From contig JAMFSK010000047.1 of the NCBI GenBank assembly GCA_026225235.1, positions 1 to 56,083 of the forward strand: a stretch of 56,083 bases of DNA. The letters run 5' to 3'. The translations under genes and the position numbers were made by a program. Source of the stretch: Burkholderiales bacterium (GTDB lineage Bacteria > Pseudomonadota > Gammaproteobacteria > Burkholderiales > Burkholderiaceae). The notes under the pieces are model-generated. The model made no database searches, was not told where the DNA came from, and saw nothing but the letters and a program-made list of their open reading frames with translations. Of this stretch, positions 17,665 to 27,042 are shown piece after piece (position 1 is the first letter of the stretch; each line of letters begins with the position of its first letter).

Positions 17665-18725
17665 CAATAAGTGGCCCGCTGGATTGTGCTGAAATCGATA
17701 TTCTCCTGGCTCACAACCCACACACAAGGGGCTCGCGCCCAGTTTCGACACTGTCTCGGTTTCCTGCCGAACCATTTCGCTGACGCCTTCGTCGTGGCCG
17801 TGGGGCCGTGGGGCTCGGCGCGAACCCGATCGAATTGCGGGCAAGCTCGTCGCCGTGTCCAAGCGCCCGAAGCACCCATGATGGCTCTAGCAACGCTGAT
17901 GTGCAGGTTGGTCGCCTGAAACGCCACGCCCTTGGTCCAAATGATCAACGACTCGCCTTCCGCATATTTGGAGCTTGCGTTCAGGGTGTGCGGGATCCGT
18001 CGTTCAAGGTTGCCTCTCACGTAGATCTCATCTGGTTTCACGAGTCCTGCCTTCCGCCTGTCGCGAAGCGCGCCGACCCAAGAGGCCTCCGCGTCCGATT
18101 CCAATTGCGCGAGTCTGGACGCTTTTCGCATCCCGACGAGCGAATGAGTGACAGCGTTCTCGAACGCAATAACGTTCGTGTCCGCCCCTTCAAATCTGAA
18201 CCTCGAGCTGGATGTGCGGCTTGCGGAGAAAGTATCGTGCGCCTGGACCTTGTGAATCGTCAAAGTGAGCAGCCCCCCTGAGCGCCTGCAAATCAATGAG
18301 TACCTCGCCTACGACCCGCAACGCGTCACCGTGGAACACTATGCCGTTAGTCCGTTAGATTTCACCGACTTCGACGATGGGCTGAATTACGCTGATCTCG
18401 TTGTTCCAACATCACTTACGAGAGTCGCGTCTGCCCGTACTGCCGCGGATGGTGTCGAGATCGATCAGGCCCTGCTCGTACACGTCGAGCTGAGTAGCTC
18501 CCATGATGGCCAGCTTGCTACCCTCGGTCGAAACAGACGTCCCGCGGGTCAAAATTCAATAAAGCCGTCGTGTGCGCTCGTGGCATCTCCACAGTCTCCT
18601 TGGCTTCCCATCCGTAACTGTGACTGCGCGATGCAGGACTGCCGAACCGCTCGCGAAGGACAGGAACCATCTTCCTAACGGTCCGTTGGTCGACAAGGGT
18701 CGCGGTGTCGCCCACCTAAATCGGA
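17665..18725 (-). pseudogene. decayed iscS-type cysteine desulfurase
   Basis: Across this minus-strand stretch, pieces of an IscS-like protein appear in the right order but in shifting frames. From 18715: 'TLVDQRTVRKMVP' and 'ERFGSPASRSHSYGWEA', matching the N-terminus. Then 'GLIDLDTI', an in-frame stop, 'NNEISVIQPI', another stop, 'GIVFHGDA', 'LTIHKV' (PLP lysine region), 'VGMRKASRLA', 'YAEGESLI', and after a shift 'LEPSWVLRALGHGDELA' and finally 'IDFSTIQRATY'. The functional enzyme transfers sulfur from cysteine to Fe-S scaffolds. At least two stops and several frameshifts rule out activity. No iscR, iscU or hscBA is adjacent. Confidence 0.85.
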
Positions 18726-19104
18726 CGGTGCCTTCGGCGGTTCTACCTGATCGAACTCTGCAATAGAGGATACGCACGACCACGGCGGATACCTCGCCCG
18801 TGATTGTCAACGTGTCATGACGCCTGGCACCGCTCCAGGGACATGCGCTAGCGCGCCCTGTCGTCGGCTGGATCGTAACGTCTAAATTCCACGAACCAAG
18901 GGTTTTCCCTAACTTGAATTGCAATATTCGATAGCTTTTAATAATACCTATGCAACAAAGGTAATTAAACAAGTTTTGTGACAGTAGGCTTCGATCAAGT
19001 GGAAGACGGCGTGGCTGCAACGAAAGCGAACGGACAGGTGTGCTTCCGCGCCGACCCGCGGCAAGCAAATCGCAACGATTCAATACAAACGAGGGCAACT
19101 TATC
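18726..19104. other. gene-free stretch before the alpha/beta hydrolase
   Basis: No coding region is supported. Positions about 18885-18980 are clearly richer in A+T than the surroundings and contain promoter-like runs (TTGCAA at 18919-18924, TAATAC 17 bp later), so this is the likely promoter area of the hydrolase gene. The upstream end of the decayed cysteine desulfurase lies at its left edge. Confidence 0.4.
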
Positions 19105-19878
19105 ATGAACACGAAAACACAAACCGAAGGTAACAACCTCCCTACGTCTGGGAGTGGCGAATCCTCTAAGCCTACTATCGTGCTTGTGCACGGGGCAGTC
19201 GAAGACTCGTCACTCTGGACTCATGGAGTGATCCAGGGGCTCCAGCGCGACGGCTACCCGATCAAGGTCTTCTCCAATCCCTTACGGGGCTTGGCAAACG
19301 ACGCTGCTTACCTACGTAGCTTGCTCGACACGATCGAGGGGCCCGTGGTCCTCGTTTCCCACGCCTACGGTGGCGCCGTCATCACCCAGGCGGGCGACGA
19401 CCCCAAGGTCAAGGCCCTTGTCTACGCGGGCTCACCTATGCCCGGCGTAGGAGAATCTACAAACGATTGTCTCGAACGATTTCCCGGCGGCGACTTTTCC
19501 ACGTCCGTCGATCTGATCCCGTACACCCTGCCCGACGGAGCCAGCGGCACGAATGTCCAGGTCAAAGCCGACAAGTACAAATATCTCCTCGCTGCCGACG
19601 TACCTGAGAGCGTGCTCGCCCTGATGATCGCCACCCAACGCCCCATCGCCGCGGCCGCCCTCAGCGATCGACTGACATCGGCTGCATGGACGAGCAAGCC
19701 GAGCTGGCAAATCAGGCCCATGCTGGATCCCGTCATCCCCGTGGAAGAATTTAAGTTCGAAGCCGATCGTGCCCACTCTCACGTCACTGAGGTGAACTCT
19801 TCGCACGCTATCCCCGTCTCTTTCCCGGACGTCGTGGTCGACGTGATCGAACAAGCTGCCCGCGCAACCACGAAGTAA
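19105..19878 (+). CDS. alpha/beta-hydrolase fold protein lacking the nucleophilic serine
   Basis: A 257-residue alpha/beta hydrolase. The oxyanion strand 'PTIVLVHGAVEDSSLW' (about residues 24-39) and a C-terminal histidine region ('EVNSSHAIPVSFPD') are present. The nucleophile elbow, normally G-H-S-x-G-G, reads 'VVLVSHAYGGAVIT', so the serine is alanine and the first glycine serine. Either this copy is catalytically dead or it uses another mechanism. Relatives are esterase/haloperoxidase-like proteins often found with ABM proteins. Confidence 0.85.
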   Translation: MNTKTQTEGNNLPTSGSGESSKPTIVLVHGAVEDSSLWTHGVIQGLQRDGYPIKVFSNPLRGLANDAAYLRSLLDTIEGPVVLVSHAYGGAVITQAGDDPKVKALVYAGSPMPGVGESTNDCLERFPGGDFSTSVDLIPYTLPDGASGTNVQVKADKYKYLLAADVPESVLALMIATQRPIAAAALSDRLTSAAWTSKPSWQIRPMLDPVIPVEEFKFEADRAHSHVTEVNSSHAIPVSFPDVVVDVIEQAARATTK

Positions 19879-20049
19879 CGGCGGTCCGGTGAGTGGCGGC
19901 TCCTACGCCGCATGAGCTGCGGCGTAGGAATCGAGTGGTTTAGGGACAATAGGTAGCAGCACGCGAACTACGCCGTTACCTGTGGCAAACATGCTGTTTA
20001 GATCACTGGGCGCCCCGCGCGGTTCCTACGATCGCTGGCACCACGAAGC

Positions 20050-20650
20050 CACTCAGTGAGTGTAGGTAGCGCGGGGTCGAGCAATACAGTTATGCACGAT
20101 CGAATCTAACTCATCACACTTTTTAAAGGAAATATACAAATGGCTAAGTTCGCATTGCTTGTTGAGGTAACGGCTAAATCGGGAAAGGAATCGGAAGTCG
20201 AGGCCTTTCTACAGAAGGAGGCTTCGCTGGTAAGAGGAGAGCCAGGAACGCTGACGTGGCACGCGGCGAAAATCGAAGGTGAGACTGGCGTATATAGAGT
20301 CTTCGACACCTTCAATGATGATGCAGCCCGTGAGGCTCATCTGAACGGCGAGGCTGGACAGGAGTTTGTAGCGAATGCGGAGAAGCTTTTCACCGACGCT
20401 AAGATTCATCGGCTTCAGATCGTCGCCGAGAAGTAAAGCTGTGGGGCGACGCTTCGTTGTGAGACATATGCCGTTGGATCGTGAGTCTCAATACGCTCTT
20501 GCCTCCTGCGGTGGTCCCCAACGAGCGCGGCCCCGGTTCCTTGAGAAGACCAGCTGAGAAGATCCACGACGCCCCAGTAGCGGGCTTGCTGCCGTGCAAT
20601 CGGACGATGCTGCGCAGACCAATTAGCGCGTCGCGCACCACACGAAACCA
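20050..20650 (+). repeat. segmental duplication, copy 1 (ABM gene plus flanks)
   Basis: This segment matches 25421-26031 in the same orientation. Both begin with CACTCAGTG, share TGCACGATCGAA upstream of the ABM gene (20093-20104 and 25465-25476), the ABM gene itself and about 200 bp of noncoding DNA after it, including a 26-bp identical run (20553-20578 and 25933-25958). Both copies then lead into a peroxiredoxin-like gene. Confidence 0.8.
20140..20436 (+). CDS. antibiotic biosynthesis monooxygenase (ABM) domain protein, copy 1
   Basis: A 98-residue single ABM/YgiN-like domain ('FALLVEVTAKSGKESEVEAF', 'GTLTWHAAKIEGETGVYRVF'). These dimeric ferredoxin-fold proteins include quinol monooxygenases and other cofactor-free oxygenases; substrates vary. 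AAGGAAAT precedes the ATG. It is a close paralogue of 25516-25812 inside a duplicated segment and is followed by a peroxiredoxin-like gene, which suggests a role in quinone or reactive-aldehyde handling. Confidence 0.88.
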   Translation: MAKFALLVEVTAKSGKESEVEAFLQKEASLVRGEPGTLTWHAAKIEGETGVYRVFDTFNDDAAREAHLNGEAGQEFVANAEKLFTDAKIHRLQIVAEK

Positions 20651-20665
20651 GAAAGGAGATTGTTT

Positions 20666-21313
20666 ATGCTACTCGAACAAACGCTTGCCGGACTACGGGA
20701 CAAGTTCGCGAAAATTATCCCGGATAGCGCTAGCGCTATTATGGAAGGTCATATCGAATCCCTCCGCAAAAACGGAGCGGTTGATCAGATCCTCAAGCCC
20801 GGTGCGAAAGCGCCGGCATTCACGCTGAAGAACCAGCACGCCGAGGACGTATCCTCTGTTGACTTGATCAAGCAAGGTCCGCTTGTCGTAAGCTTCACGC
20901 GCGGTAGCTGGTGCCCTTTTTGCGCGGCAGAGGTACGTGCTCTTAACGAAGTGTATGACCAGTTTCGGGAGGCTGGCATAGAGCTCGTCGTGCTTTCTCC
21001 GCAAAGCCCTGACAGCACTCGAAAGCAGGCGGCGACCGGGAAGCTGAAATTCAATTTGCTCGTGGACAAAAATAACGAGATCGGCAAGGCCTTTGGGTTG
21101 GTCTACACCTTCCCTGATGACCTGAAGGACGTGTACAGCAACGTATTCAAGCTGGACATTCAAGCTTTAAATGAGGCGAGTAACTGGCAACTCCCGATCC
21201 CCGCCCGTTTCGTCATCGACGGCAGCGGTGTTATTCGCGATGCGAAAGCGGACCCGGATTATCGTTATCGTCCTGAACCTTCGGACGTGTTCGACATCGC
21301 AAAGAAGCTTTGA
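20666..21313 (+). CDS. peroxiredoxin-like (AhpC/TSA) protein
   Basis: A 215-residue thioredoxin-fold protein. The ATG at 20666 has AGGAG seven bases upstream. An extra N-terminal helix of about 50 residues precedes 'PGAKAPAFTLKN'. The active site reads 'SFTRGSWCPFCAAEVRAL', a C-x2-C pair in place of the single peroxidatic Cys of classic AhpC, typical of the redoxin-like proteins that reduce peroxides or quinone adducts. Downstream of ABM copy 1. Confidence 0.88.
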   Translation: MLLEQTLAGLRDKFAKIIPDSASAIMEGHIESLRKNGAVDQILKPGAKAPAFTLKNQHAEDVSSVDLIKQGPLVVSFTRGSWCPFCAAEVRALNEVYDQFREAGIELVVLSPQSPDSTRKQAATGKLKFNLLVDKNNEIGKAFGLVYTFPDDLKDVYSNVFKLDIQALNEASNWQLPIPARFVIDGSGVIRDAKADPDYRYRPEPSDVFDIAKKL

Positions 21314-21529
21314 GTGACAAGGCCAGTAAGTCCACTGAGCGCGTCTCGCGTAGCTCTATCGAGAAATCGAATATGCCACGCTTCCGCTGACGAGGATCGA
21401 CATCCCAACGATCATTCCAGGAGGCAGGGGCTAGACGCACTTAGCGGAAGCGCGGTCTCTCCCTGCCTCCCCGTCATTCCAACAGTTCTTCTCTTTGATA
21501 TTCACGATTGGCGAGAGCATCTTCGCAAC

Positions 21530-22530
21530 ACCGTTTTCAATGAGGAAGCTGCTGCCAAACTGCAGGGAATATCCGGGTTTGCGAGGGCGACCGCGCCGAG
21601 CTGATGATATCGGCACAGTCTTCAAGGATCGCGATTGCATGCCGCTACGTGAAGATCGCAGCGCTTGATCACGATCGCATTAGACTCGTACTTTCTAGCA
21701 GACCGATCAGGGTGGAACCGGTAGCAAACGCGCGGTGCCCATGCCTCGTATTCGGTGCCGTCTATAGTCTGTGCCGGCATCAGTGAGGGTGCCAAAATTG
21801 ACCTTGGCATCATGCTCTCCCTTCTGCCATTTGCGGAGGCTGTCGTTCACCTCAGCTGACGAGATGCGAACGCAGACCGAGACCACGGCACCGACTTGCT
21901 CTTCGCCGCCTTCCGCGTAGTGAGAATGAGTCACGCGTTCTTCGGTGCCGCATCCCCCGGGGATCTCTTCGTGAATTGGTGTAGTCGATCGGTCGGTCAG
22001 GACCTGACCAAGGGGATAGCGGTTGGCTGCTTGAATCTCGATCGCGTCGAGTTCTGGTACCTTGACGACCTGCGCTGCGGATGAACTTGAGCCTGTGATC
22101 CCATCTGATCTGCTCCTCAGTCATTGCGAGAGATAGCGCAACAGCGCCTTTGCCGAGATGTAGACATCGGCTAACTTTTCGGGAGGAGTGGCTGTCGTTC
22201 CTACTATGTTAGTGACAAAGCGACTGCCCTGGCTCGTCGTCCTCGCGTGCATTATCAGCTCAACGGCGAGCGCGCCGTGTGTTTTGGCGCTTTCTACAAT
22301 CGACTTCCCTGAACGCGCCTGTACTTCATCGGTGATGACCGGTCAGTGATGAACACCCCGGGTCCGCTTCGAGCATTGCGATCGAGGAATGCCCACGGCG
22401 GCGATTGTAAAACTCCTCTCGCAGCGATGACGCGCCTCACGACGATCGCGCGTACAACTGACGCGCAATCGTCGAACACACCAAGCCACGATACGCGCAG
22501 TGCGCTGACAGTGGCGGGACAAACCTACCG
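21530..22530 (-). pseudogene. decayed Old Yellow Enzyme paralogue
   Basis: On the minus strand, downstream of the intact OYE gene (22531-23646), pieces of the same protein occur in order with frameshifts: 'THGALAVELIMHARTTSQG' (intact copy 'AHGAIVFAQLMHAGALSQG'), 'DAIEIQAANRYPLGQVLT' (intact 'GVEIHGANGYLLDQFLT'), 'VNDSLRKWQKGEHDAKVNF' (intact 'VNDFTAKWKGGEADAEIIF'), 'GTEYEAW' and 'ALANPDIP'. The N-terminal quarter is hardly recognisable. It looks like a tandem duplicate that has been decaying for some time. 21314-21530 shows nothing clear. Confidence 0.8.
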
Positions 22531-23646
22531 TCACGCGGCAGACTGCATTGAGAGCTCTTCAGTCTTGATGCTGGCAATCGGCTGAAGGACCGAGCCATCG
22601 AATGCCTTGGGCTCGCGCTTGCTCTCGATTAACTTTGGTAGATCGGGATTGGCCAAGGCTGCGCGCCCGACCGTCACGATGTCCGCACCGTCCGTCAGCA
22701 CTCCTGCCATCCGCTCTGCCGTGTGCAAGCCGCCATTTGCGATGATTGTCACGCTCGGAGCGTAACGACGTGCCAGCGCCACGAGGCTATCCCTCGAGTC
22801 TTCAAATGCAGGCTGCCACGCTTCATACTCCGTCACGTGAATGAAATTCACGCCTGTAGCGGCGAGAGTACCGAAGATTATTTCAGCGTCCGCCTCCCCA
22901 CCTTTCCACTTCGCCGTAAAGTCGTTCACTTTACCTTGCGAAATTCGAATGCCAACGGGAGCAGCATGACCGACCTTGAGTTTGACTGCCTTCACAACCT
23001 CGACGAGTAACTGAACTCGCGCGTTTGTATCGCCACCCCAACGGTCAGTTCGACGGTTGATCTCTGCCGTCAGGAATTGGTCTAGCAGGTAACCATTTGC
23101 GCCGTGGATTTCCACACCACCGAACCCAGCGATGTTCACTGCTCGATGCGCTGCATCCGCGAAGTTCCGAACGGCCTCATCGATCTCAGTGTCGGTCATC
23201 TGTCTCGGTTCCGGATAGAGGCCCTCGCCATGGTAAAACTCCATCTGCTTACCCTTGGGGCGATTGCTCGATGGCCCCACGGTGTGCGAGCGGTGGAAGT
23301 TGCCCTGGCTCAACGCACCGGCGTGCATCAGTTGTGCGAAAACGATCGCACCATGGGCCTGCATCGACCGATTGAACTCGGCCCATCCACGCGCCTGTTC
23401 GTCGTCGGCCAATCCAGGTTGGAACTGATACCCTTGTGAAAAATCCTTGTCGGTATAGATTCCTTCAGTCGTCACCAAGCCGAAGCCGCCCCTCGCGAAA
23501 CGCGTGTAATAATTGAACATCGTATCTGTCGGATGCCCATCTTCCGTGGCGGAAATACGCGTCATCGGAGCTACTGCAATACGGTTACGTACCGCAATAC
23601 CGTTGCCGTTGTAAGGGGACAAAATCAAAGCGTTTGCGTCGGTCAT
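22531..23646 (-). CDS. Old Yellow Enzyme family ene-reductase (NADH:flavin oxidoreductase)
   Basis: About 371 residues, a single FMN-binding TIM barrel of normal length. 'NRIAVAPMTR' near the N-terminus, 'HGANGYLLDQFL' (substrate His/Asn pair in the usual H-x-x-N form) and 'GGLHTAERM...GADIVTVGRA' (phosphate loop) identify the family. It reduces activated C=C bonds in enones, quinones or nitro compounds using NAD(P)H. A start at 23658 is also possible. It is divergent from the LysR gene at 23752. Confidence 0.9.
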   Translation of the reverse strand: MTDANALILSPYNGNGIAVRNRIAVAPMTRISATEDGHPTDTMFNYYTRFARGGFGLVTTEGIYTDKDFSQGYQFQPGLADDEQARGWAEFNRSMQAHGAIVFAQLMHAGALSQGNFHRSHTVGPSSNRPKGKQMEFYHGEGLYPEPRQMTDTEIDEAVRNFADAAHRAVNIAGFGGVEIHGANGYLLDQFLTAEINRRTDRWGGDTNARVQLLVEVVKAVKLKVGHAAPVGIRISQGKVNDFTAKWKGGEADAEIIFGTLAATGVNFIHVTEYEAWQPAFEDSRDSLVALARRYAPSVTIIANGGLHTAERMAGVLTDGADIVTVGRAALANPDLPKLIESKREPKAFDGSVLQPIASIKTEELSMQSAA

Positions 23647-23751
23647 TTTGCTTCTCATCTCGAATATATGGTGATTGCATACTAGGCGTCGCGAGGGGGG
23701 AGCAAAAGACTATTAAACGTGAAGCCGTCGTAACACTTTTGGATAAAGAGC

Positions 23752-24648
23752 ATGCTTCTTTTGGACGTCCGAATGTTCCTGGCCGTTGCGTCTGCGGGAA
23801 GTTTGTCCGCAGCGGCACGTCAACTCGACGTAGTTCCGATGCAGGTATCGCGACGAATGGCCGGGTTGGAAGAAAATCTTGGCGTGCGTCTCTTCCACCG
23901 TACAACGCGATCTCTTACTTTGACCGCAGAAGGTGAAGCCTTTGTCCCGTATGCTCGTGCCATGGCGGACGCAGAAACAAGCGCAAGAGCCGAACTCAGC
24001 CCTTTGCCGGGCACTGCGTCGGGAGTGCTGCGAATGACAGCTCCAAGCGGTTTCGGACAATCGGTCGTCTTACCGATGCTTCCTCGACTACTGACATCGA
24101 ACCCTGACCTCCGTATTGATCTGGATCTTTCCGATAGTCAGCTAGATATCGTAGGCCAGGGACTGGATCTAGCTCTGCGAATCGCACCATTGGATGACTC
24201 CGAACTGGTGGCGAGGAAAATCGCGCCCAATCCAAGGCTCCTATGTGCCGCACCCGCATATCTGAAGCAGCATGGCAGCCCTACAACGGTTTCCGAGTTG
24301 GACGGCCATTCTTGCATTAGCCTGCGCGCCATCAGGCGCTGGCCAATAGTCGTTGATGGAGTCTTGATACGCACACGCGTGGAAGCACGTCTCACCACTA
24401 CCAGTGTCGAAGCGGCGCGTACCGCCGCGGTACAGGGGTTGGGAATTGTCATGTTGTCGTACTGGGACGTTTTCAGGCACTTGGCAGACAAGTCACTTGC
24501 GCCGATCCACCTCGAGGACGCATCGATGGAGCATCTTTCGGTCTGGGCCATCACGCCGAGCCGGCGTTATGTGCCTCATCGTGTCAATGTATTCCTTGGC
24601 GCACTCGAGACTGAGATCGCGCATCTCGCTCAGAAGTATCCCTTGTGA
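23752..24648 (+). CDS. LysR-type regulator
   Basis: A 298-residue LysR protein: HTH 'MFLAVASAGSLSAAARQLDV' with 'MQVSRRMAGLEENLGVRLFH', then the effector domain (about residues 90-295, with 'GFGQSVVLPMLPRLL'). It belongs to the broad CrgA/DmlR/YafC-like group often found divergent from ene-reductase or quinone reductase genes. Intergenic distance to the OYE gene is about 105 bp, so shared control is likely. Confidence 0.9.
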   Translation: MLLLDVRMFLAVASAGSLSAAARQLDVVPMQVSRRMAGLEENLGVRLFHRTTRSLTLTAEGEAFVPYARAMADAETSARAELSPLPGTASGVLRMTAPSGFGQSVVLPMLPRLLTSNPDLRIDLDLSDSQLDIVGQGLDLALRIAPLDDSELVARKIAPNPRLLCAAPAYLKQHGSPTTVSELDGHSCISLRAIRRWPIVVDGVLIRTRVEARLTTTSVEAARTAAVQGLGIVMLSYWDVFRHLADKSLAPIHLEDASMEHLSVWAITPSRRYVPHRVNVFLGALETEIAHLAQKYPL

Positions 24649-25420
24649 CCGTCAAACTGCGGCCGATCTTTCCGCATCGTGCAGACACTCCAACCGAAAT
24701 CGCTCACATCGGCGTCGTTCACTACTCCGACTCCCTTGCGTCGAAGTCAGCTTCTGCAATTCAAGTACGGTCGAATCATCGTCATGGATCGCCGTGTATG
24801 AGCCAATCAATGATCGGCGCATAGGCGCCAGCACAGGATCGGCCCAATCGAGCCGGTCGGTGAACACCGCACTGGCTCTACCGACCATCGGCGTGCAGGC
24901 GTCACCTGCACGATGTAGTGGAGGGTGATTTGAACTTTCCCAACTGGATATGCTTGGCCCCTCTTTTGAGTGGAGCGTCCATGGCCAATCAGAGGTGCGG
25001 ATTGTCTGAGTACCGCTAATCTCAGCCCGCATCTGGCATGGCAATTCCGACCGCGACATCGCCCGTGCCGGCCCTCATGAGCCGCCAGAGGCTCCCGGCG
25101 TAAAGCCCACTGCTCAAGACCTCGGGTACCTCGTTGCCGCAGGTGCACTGCCCCACGACATCGCGATCGCAGCCCAGTTCGATCGCGTACCGCATCTACC
25201 CAGCACCTGCGTATCGACGCCCGAACCGTTTCGGGAGCAAATCCGCAGTTGATTCGACGCTGAAGGTGTCTGCGAGCTGCATAGAGTATATCCAAATATG
25301 TTAAGGCGGCTTCTCCCTTCGGTGACTGAATCTTTGCCAACACAAAGCCTAATATTCATCGCAGATCGTCTATGGAACCGTTGTTTCTCATGGTTCTTTG
25401 GATCTCTGGCTCCGCGATGT
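24649..25420. other. 770-bp stretch without a recognisable gene
   Basis: Both strands were read. The minus strand has several medium-length open frames with no recognisable family. One reads 'EVLSSGLYAGSLWRLMRAG' around 25110, which looks protein-like, but flanking stops prevent a continuous product. Given the broken genes on either side this is probably another decayed gene, identity unknown. Confidence 0.35.
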
Positions 25421-26031
25421 CACTCAGTGGTGCAGTTAGCTGCGGAGCGGTGTAAATGCAATTGTGCACGATCGAACGTAACTGATACTCACTTTTCAAC
25501 TGAGGAAATATCCAAATGGCTAACTTCGCGTTATTGGTTGAGTTGAAGGCAAAAGCCGGAAAGGAGTCGGAAGTCGAGGCGTTTCTGAACGGCGAGGCCA
25601 AACTGGTAAGAGGAGAAGCTGGAACGCTGACGTGGCACGCGGCGAAAATCGAAAGTGAGACCGGCGTATATCGAGTCTTCGACACCTTCAATGATGAAGT
25701 TGCCCGCGAAGCCCATTTGAACGGCGAGGCTGGACAAGAGCTTGCGGCGAATGCGGAGCGGCTGTTCTCCGAGGTTAAGGTTCATCGGCTTCAGGTGGTC
25801 GCCGAGAAGTAAAGCCGTGGGGCGGCGCTTCGTTGTGACACAAATGCGATCGGATCGCGGATCCCGTTAGGCTCTTGCCCCCATCGGTGGTCTCGGACGC
25901 GCGCTGCCCCAGTTCTTTGATGAACACCATCGGCTGAGAAGATCCACGACGCCCCAGTGATGGTCTTGCTGCTGTGTAAGCGAGCGACGCTCGCGCTGAC
26001 CAATGAGCGCGTCGCGCAACAACACGAAACC
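25421..26031 (+). repeat. segmental duplication, copy 2 (ABM gene plus flanks)
   Basis: Direct-orientation copy of 20050-20650. The coding part is the better conserved half (most differences are single substitutions), but the downstream noncoding part is also clearly alignable up to CACGAAACC near 26030. Separation between copies is about 5.37 kb. Confidence 0.8.
25516..25812 (+). CDS. antibiotic biosynthesis monooxygenase (ABM) domain protein, copy 2
   Basis: A 98-residue paralogue of the ABM protein at 20140-20436, with the same length and the same core ('GTLTWHAAKIESETGVYRVF'). Differences cluster in the N-terminal helix ('LKAKAGKESEVEAFLNGEAK'). TGAGGAAAT precedes the ATG, and the upstream TGCACGATCGAA element is retained. 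Like copy 1 it is followed by a redoxin gene, although after a 394-bp gap. Confidence 0.88.
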   Translation: MANFALLVELKAKAGKESEVEAFLNGEAKLVRGEAGTLTWHAAKIESETGVYRVFDTFNDEVAREAHLNGEAGQELAANAERLFSEVKVHRLQVVAEK

Positions 26032-26206
26032 GCGGGGCAGAAGGCGGCTCTGTCGGAGCAGATAGTATCCGTCGCTTCATCGGCTCCTGCATATCTGTAG
26101 TAAGGACAGAAGGCTGAGAGGCGGAGATGTGGGCGTGAAACCGCTCACAAACCAGGATCACGCCGCATAGTGGTCCTCAACTGAGTTAAAGGGAATCTTC
26201 AAGACC

Positions 26207-26803
26207 ATGCGAAACGACATCGTACCTGGAGCTCGTTTTCCTGATTACGAGCTAACCGACCACACAGCGACACGACGGAAATTGTCCGGACTTCAGGGAA
26301 CGGACCCCATGATCGTCGTGCTGAGCCGCGGAGGCTTCTGTCCAAAGGATCGACGCCAAGCAGAGGGACTTATCCAGCTACACCGTGAAATGGAAGTGGG
26401 CTTTTGCCGACTTGTCACCATCAGCACGGATAGCCTCACGGAGACGAACGAATTCCGTAGCGGAGTTGGCGCACACTGGCCCTTTCTATCCGACGCTAGC
26501 CGTGTTGTCCAAAAGGATCTCGACATCGCCGAATATACGGACCCTTTGCACAACCCAATGATCCCTCACGTTGTTGTTCTTGAGCCGGATCTCATTATCC
26601 ACAAGATCTACTGCGGGTACTGGTTCTTTGGAAGGCCGACCATGGAGGACTTGCGTCAGGATTTGCGCGCTGTCACCAAAAAATGCAGGCCGGATTGGGA
26701 CATTACGACGCCCGAAATGAAACGAGCGTGGCAGGAAGGCCGCAAGGAACTGTTCTACCCATACGGCAAGACATACGCCCAAACGATCCACGAGCAGGGT
26801 TGA
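26207..26803 (+). CDS. redoxin/AhpC-TSA-like protein
   Basis: A 198-residue thioredoxin-fold protein. The N-terminus 'VPGARFPDYELTDHTATRRK' is that of AhpC/TSA proteins. The active-site loop is 'VVLSRGGFCPKDRRQAE', with one cysteine and no resolving C-x2-C partner; further cysteines occur at 'GFCRLV', 'IYCGYW' and 'KKCRPD'. It resembles the peroxiredoxin-like proteins found with ABM or OYE genes. The function is a likely peroxide or thiol reductase; not more precise. Confidence 0.8.
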   Translation: MRNDIVPGARFPDYELTDHTATRRKLSGLQGTDPMIVVLSRGGFCPKDRRQAEGLIQLHREMEVGFCRLVTISTDSLTETNEFRSGVGAHWPFLSDASRVVQKDLDIAEYTDPLHNPMIPHVVVLEPDLIIHKIYCGYWFFGRPTMEDLRQDLRAVTKKCRPDWDITTPEMKRAWQEGRKELFYPYGKTYAQTIHEQG

Positions 26804-27042
26804 TTCGAGCGCACTGACGCTCGGCAGCAAGGGCAAGAAAGGTTATGTCGTCCATTACCTTTCAAGGTGTCCCCTGCCATGGAGAGAAAGTGCAAAGGGA
26901 AACACGCCTTACTAGTCGATCAATTCTTCCCGCCGCAAAACAAAGAAAAAAAGGCGATTCTTCTGTAACCCAATCGCCGCCGACTACGAAGTAGATGGTG
27001 TACCCGCTGCAAGTCCTTCTTCTCAACTACCGGAGTAATTCC

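Noticed and set aside
17664..18296. 210-codon minus-strand frame as an intact gene
   Set aside because: It mixes recognisable IscS pieces with nonsense and lacks both ends. It is better explained as part of the decayed cysteine desulfurase.
20050..26031. Composite transposon bounded by the two 0.6-kb repeats
   Set aside because: The repeats encode an ABM protein and no transposase, and they lack terminal inverted repeats. A plain segmental duplication is sufficient.
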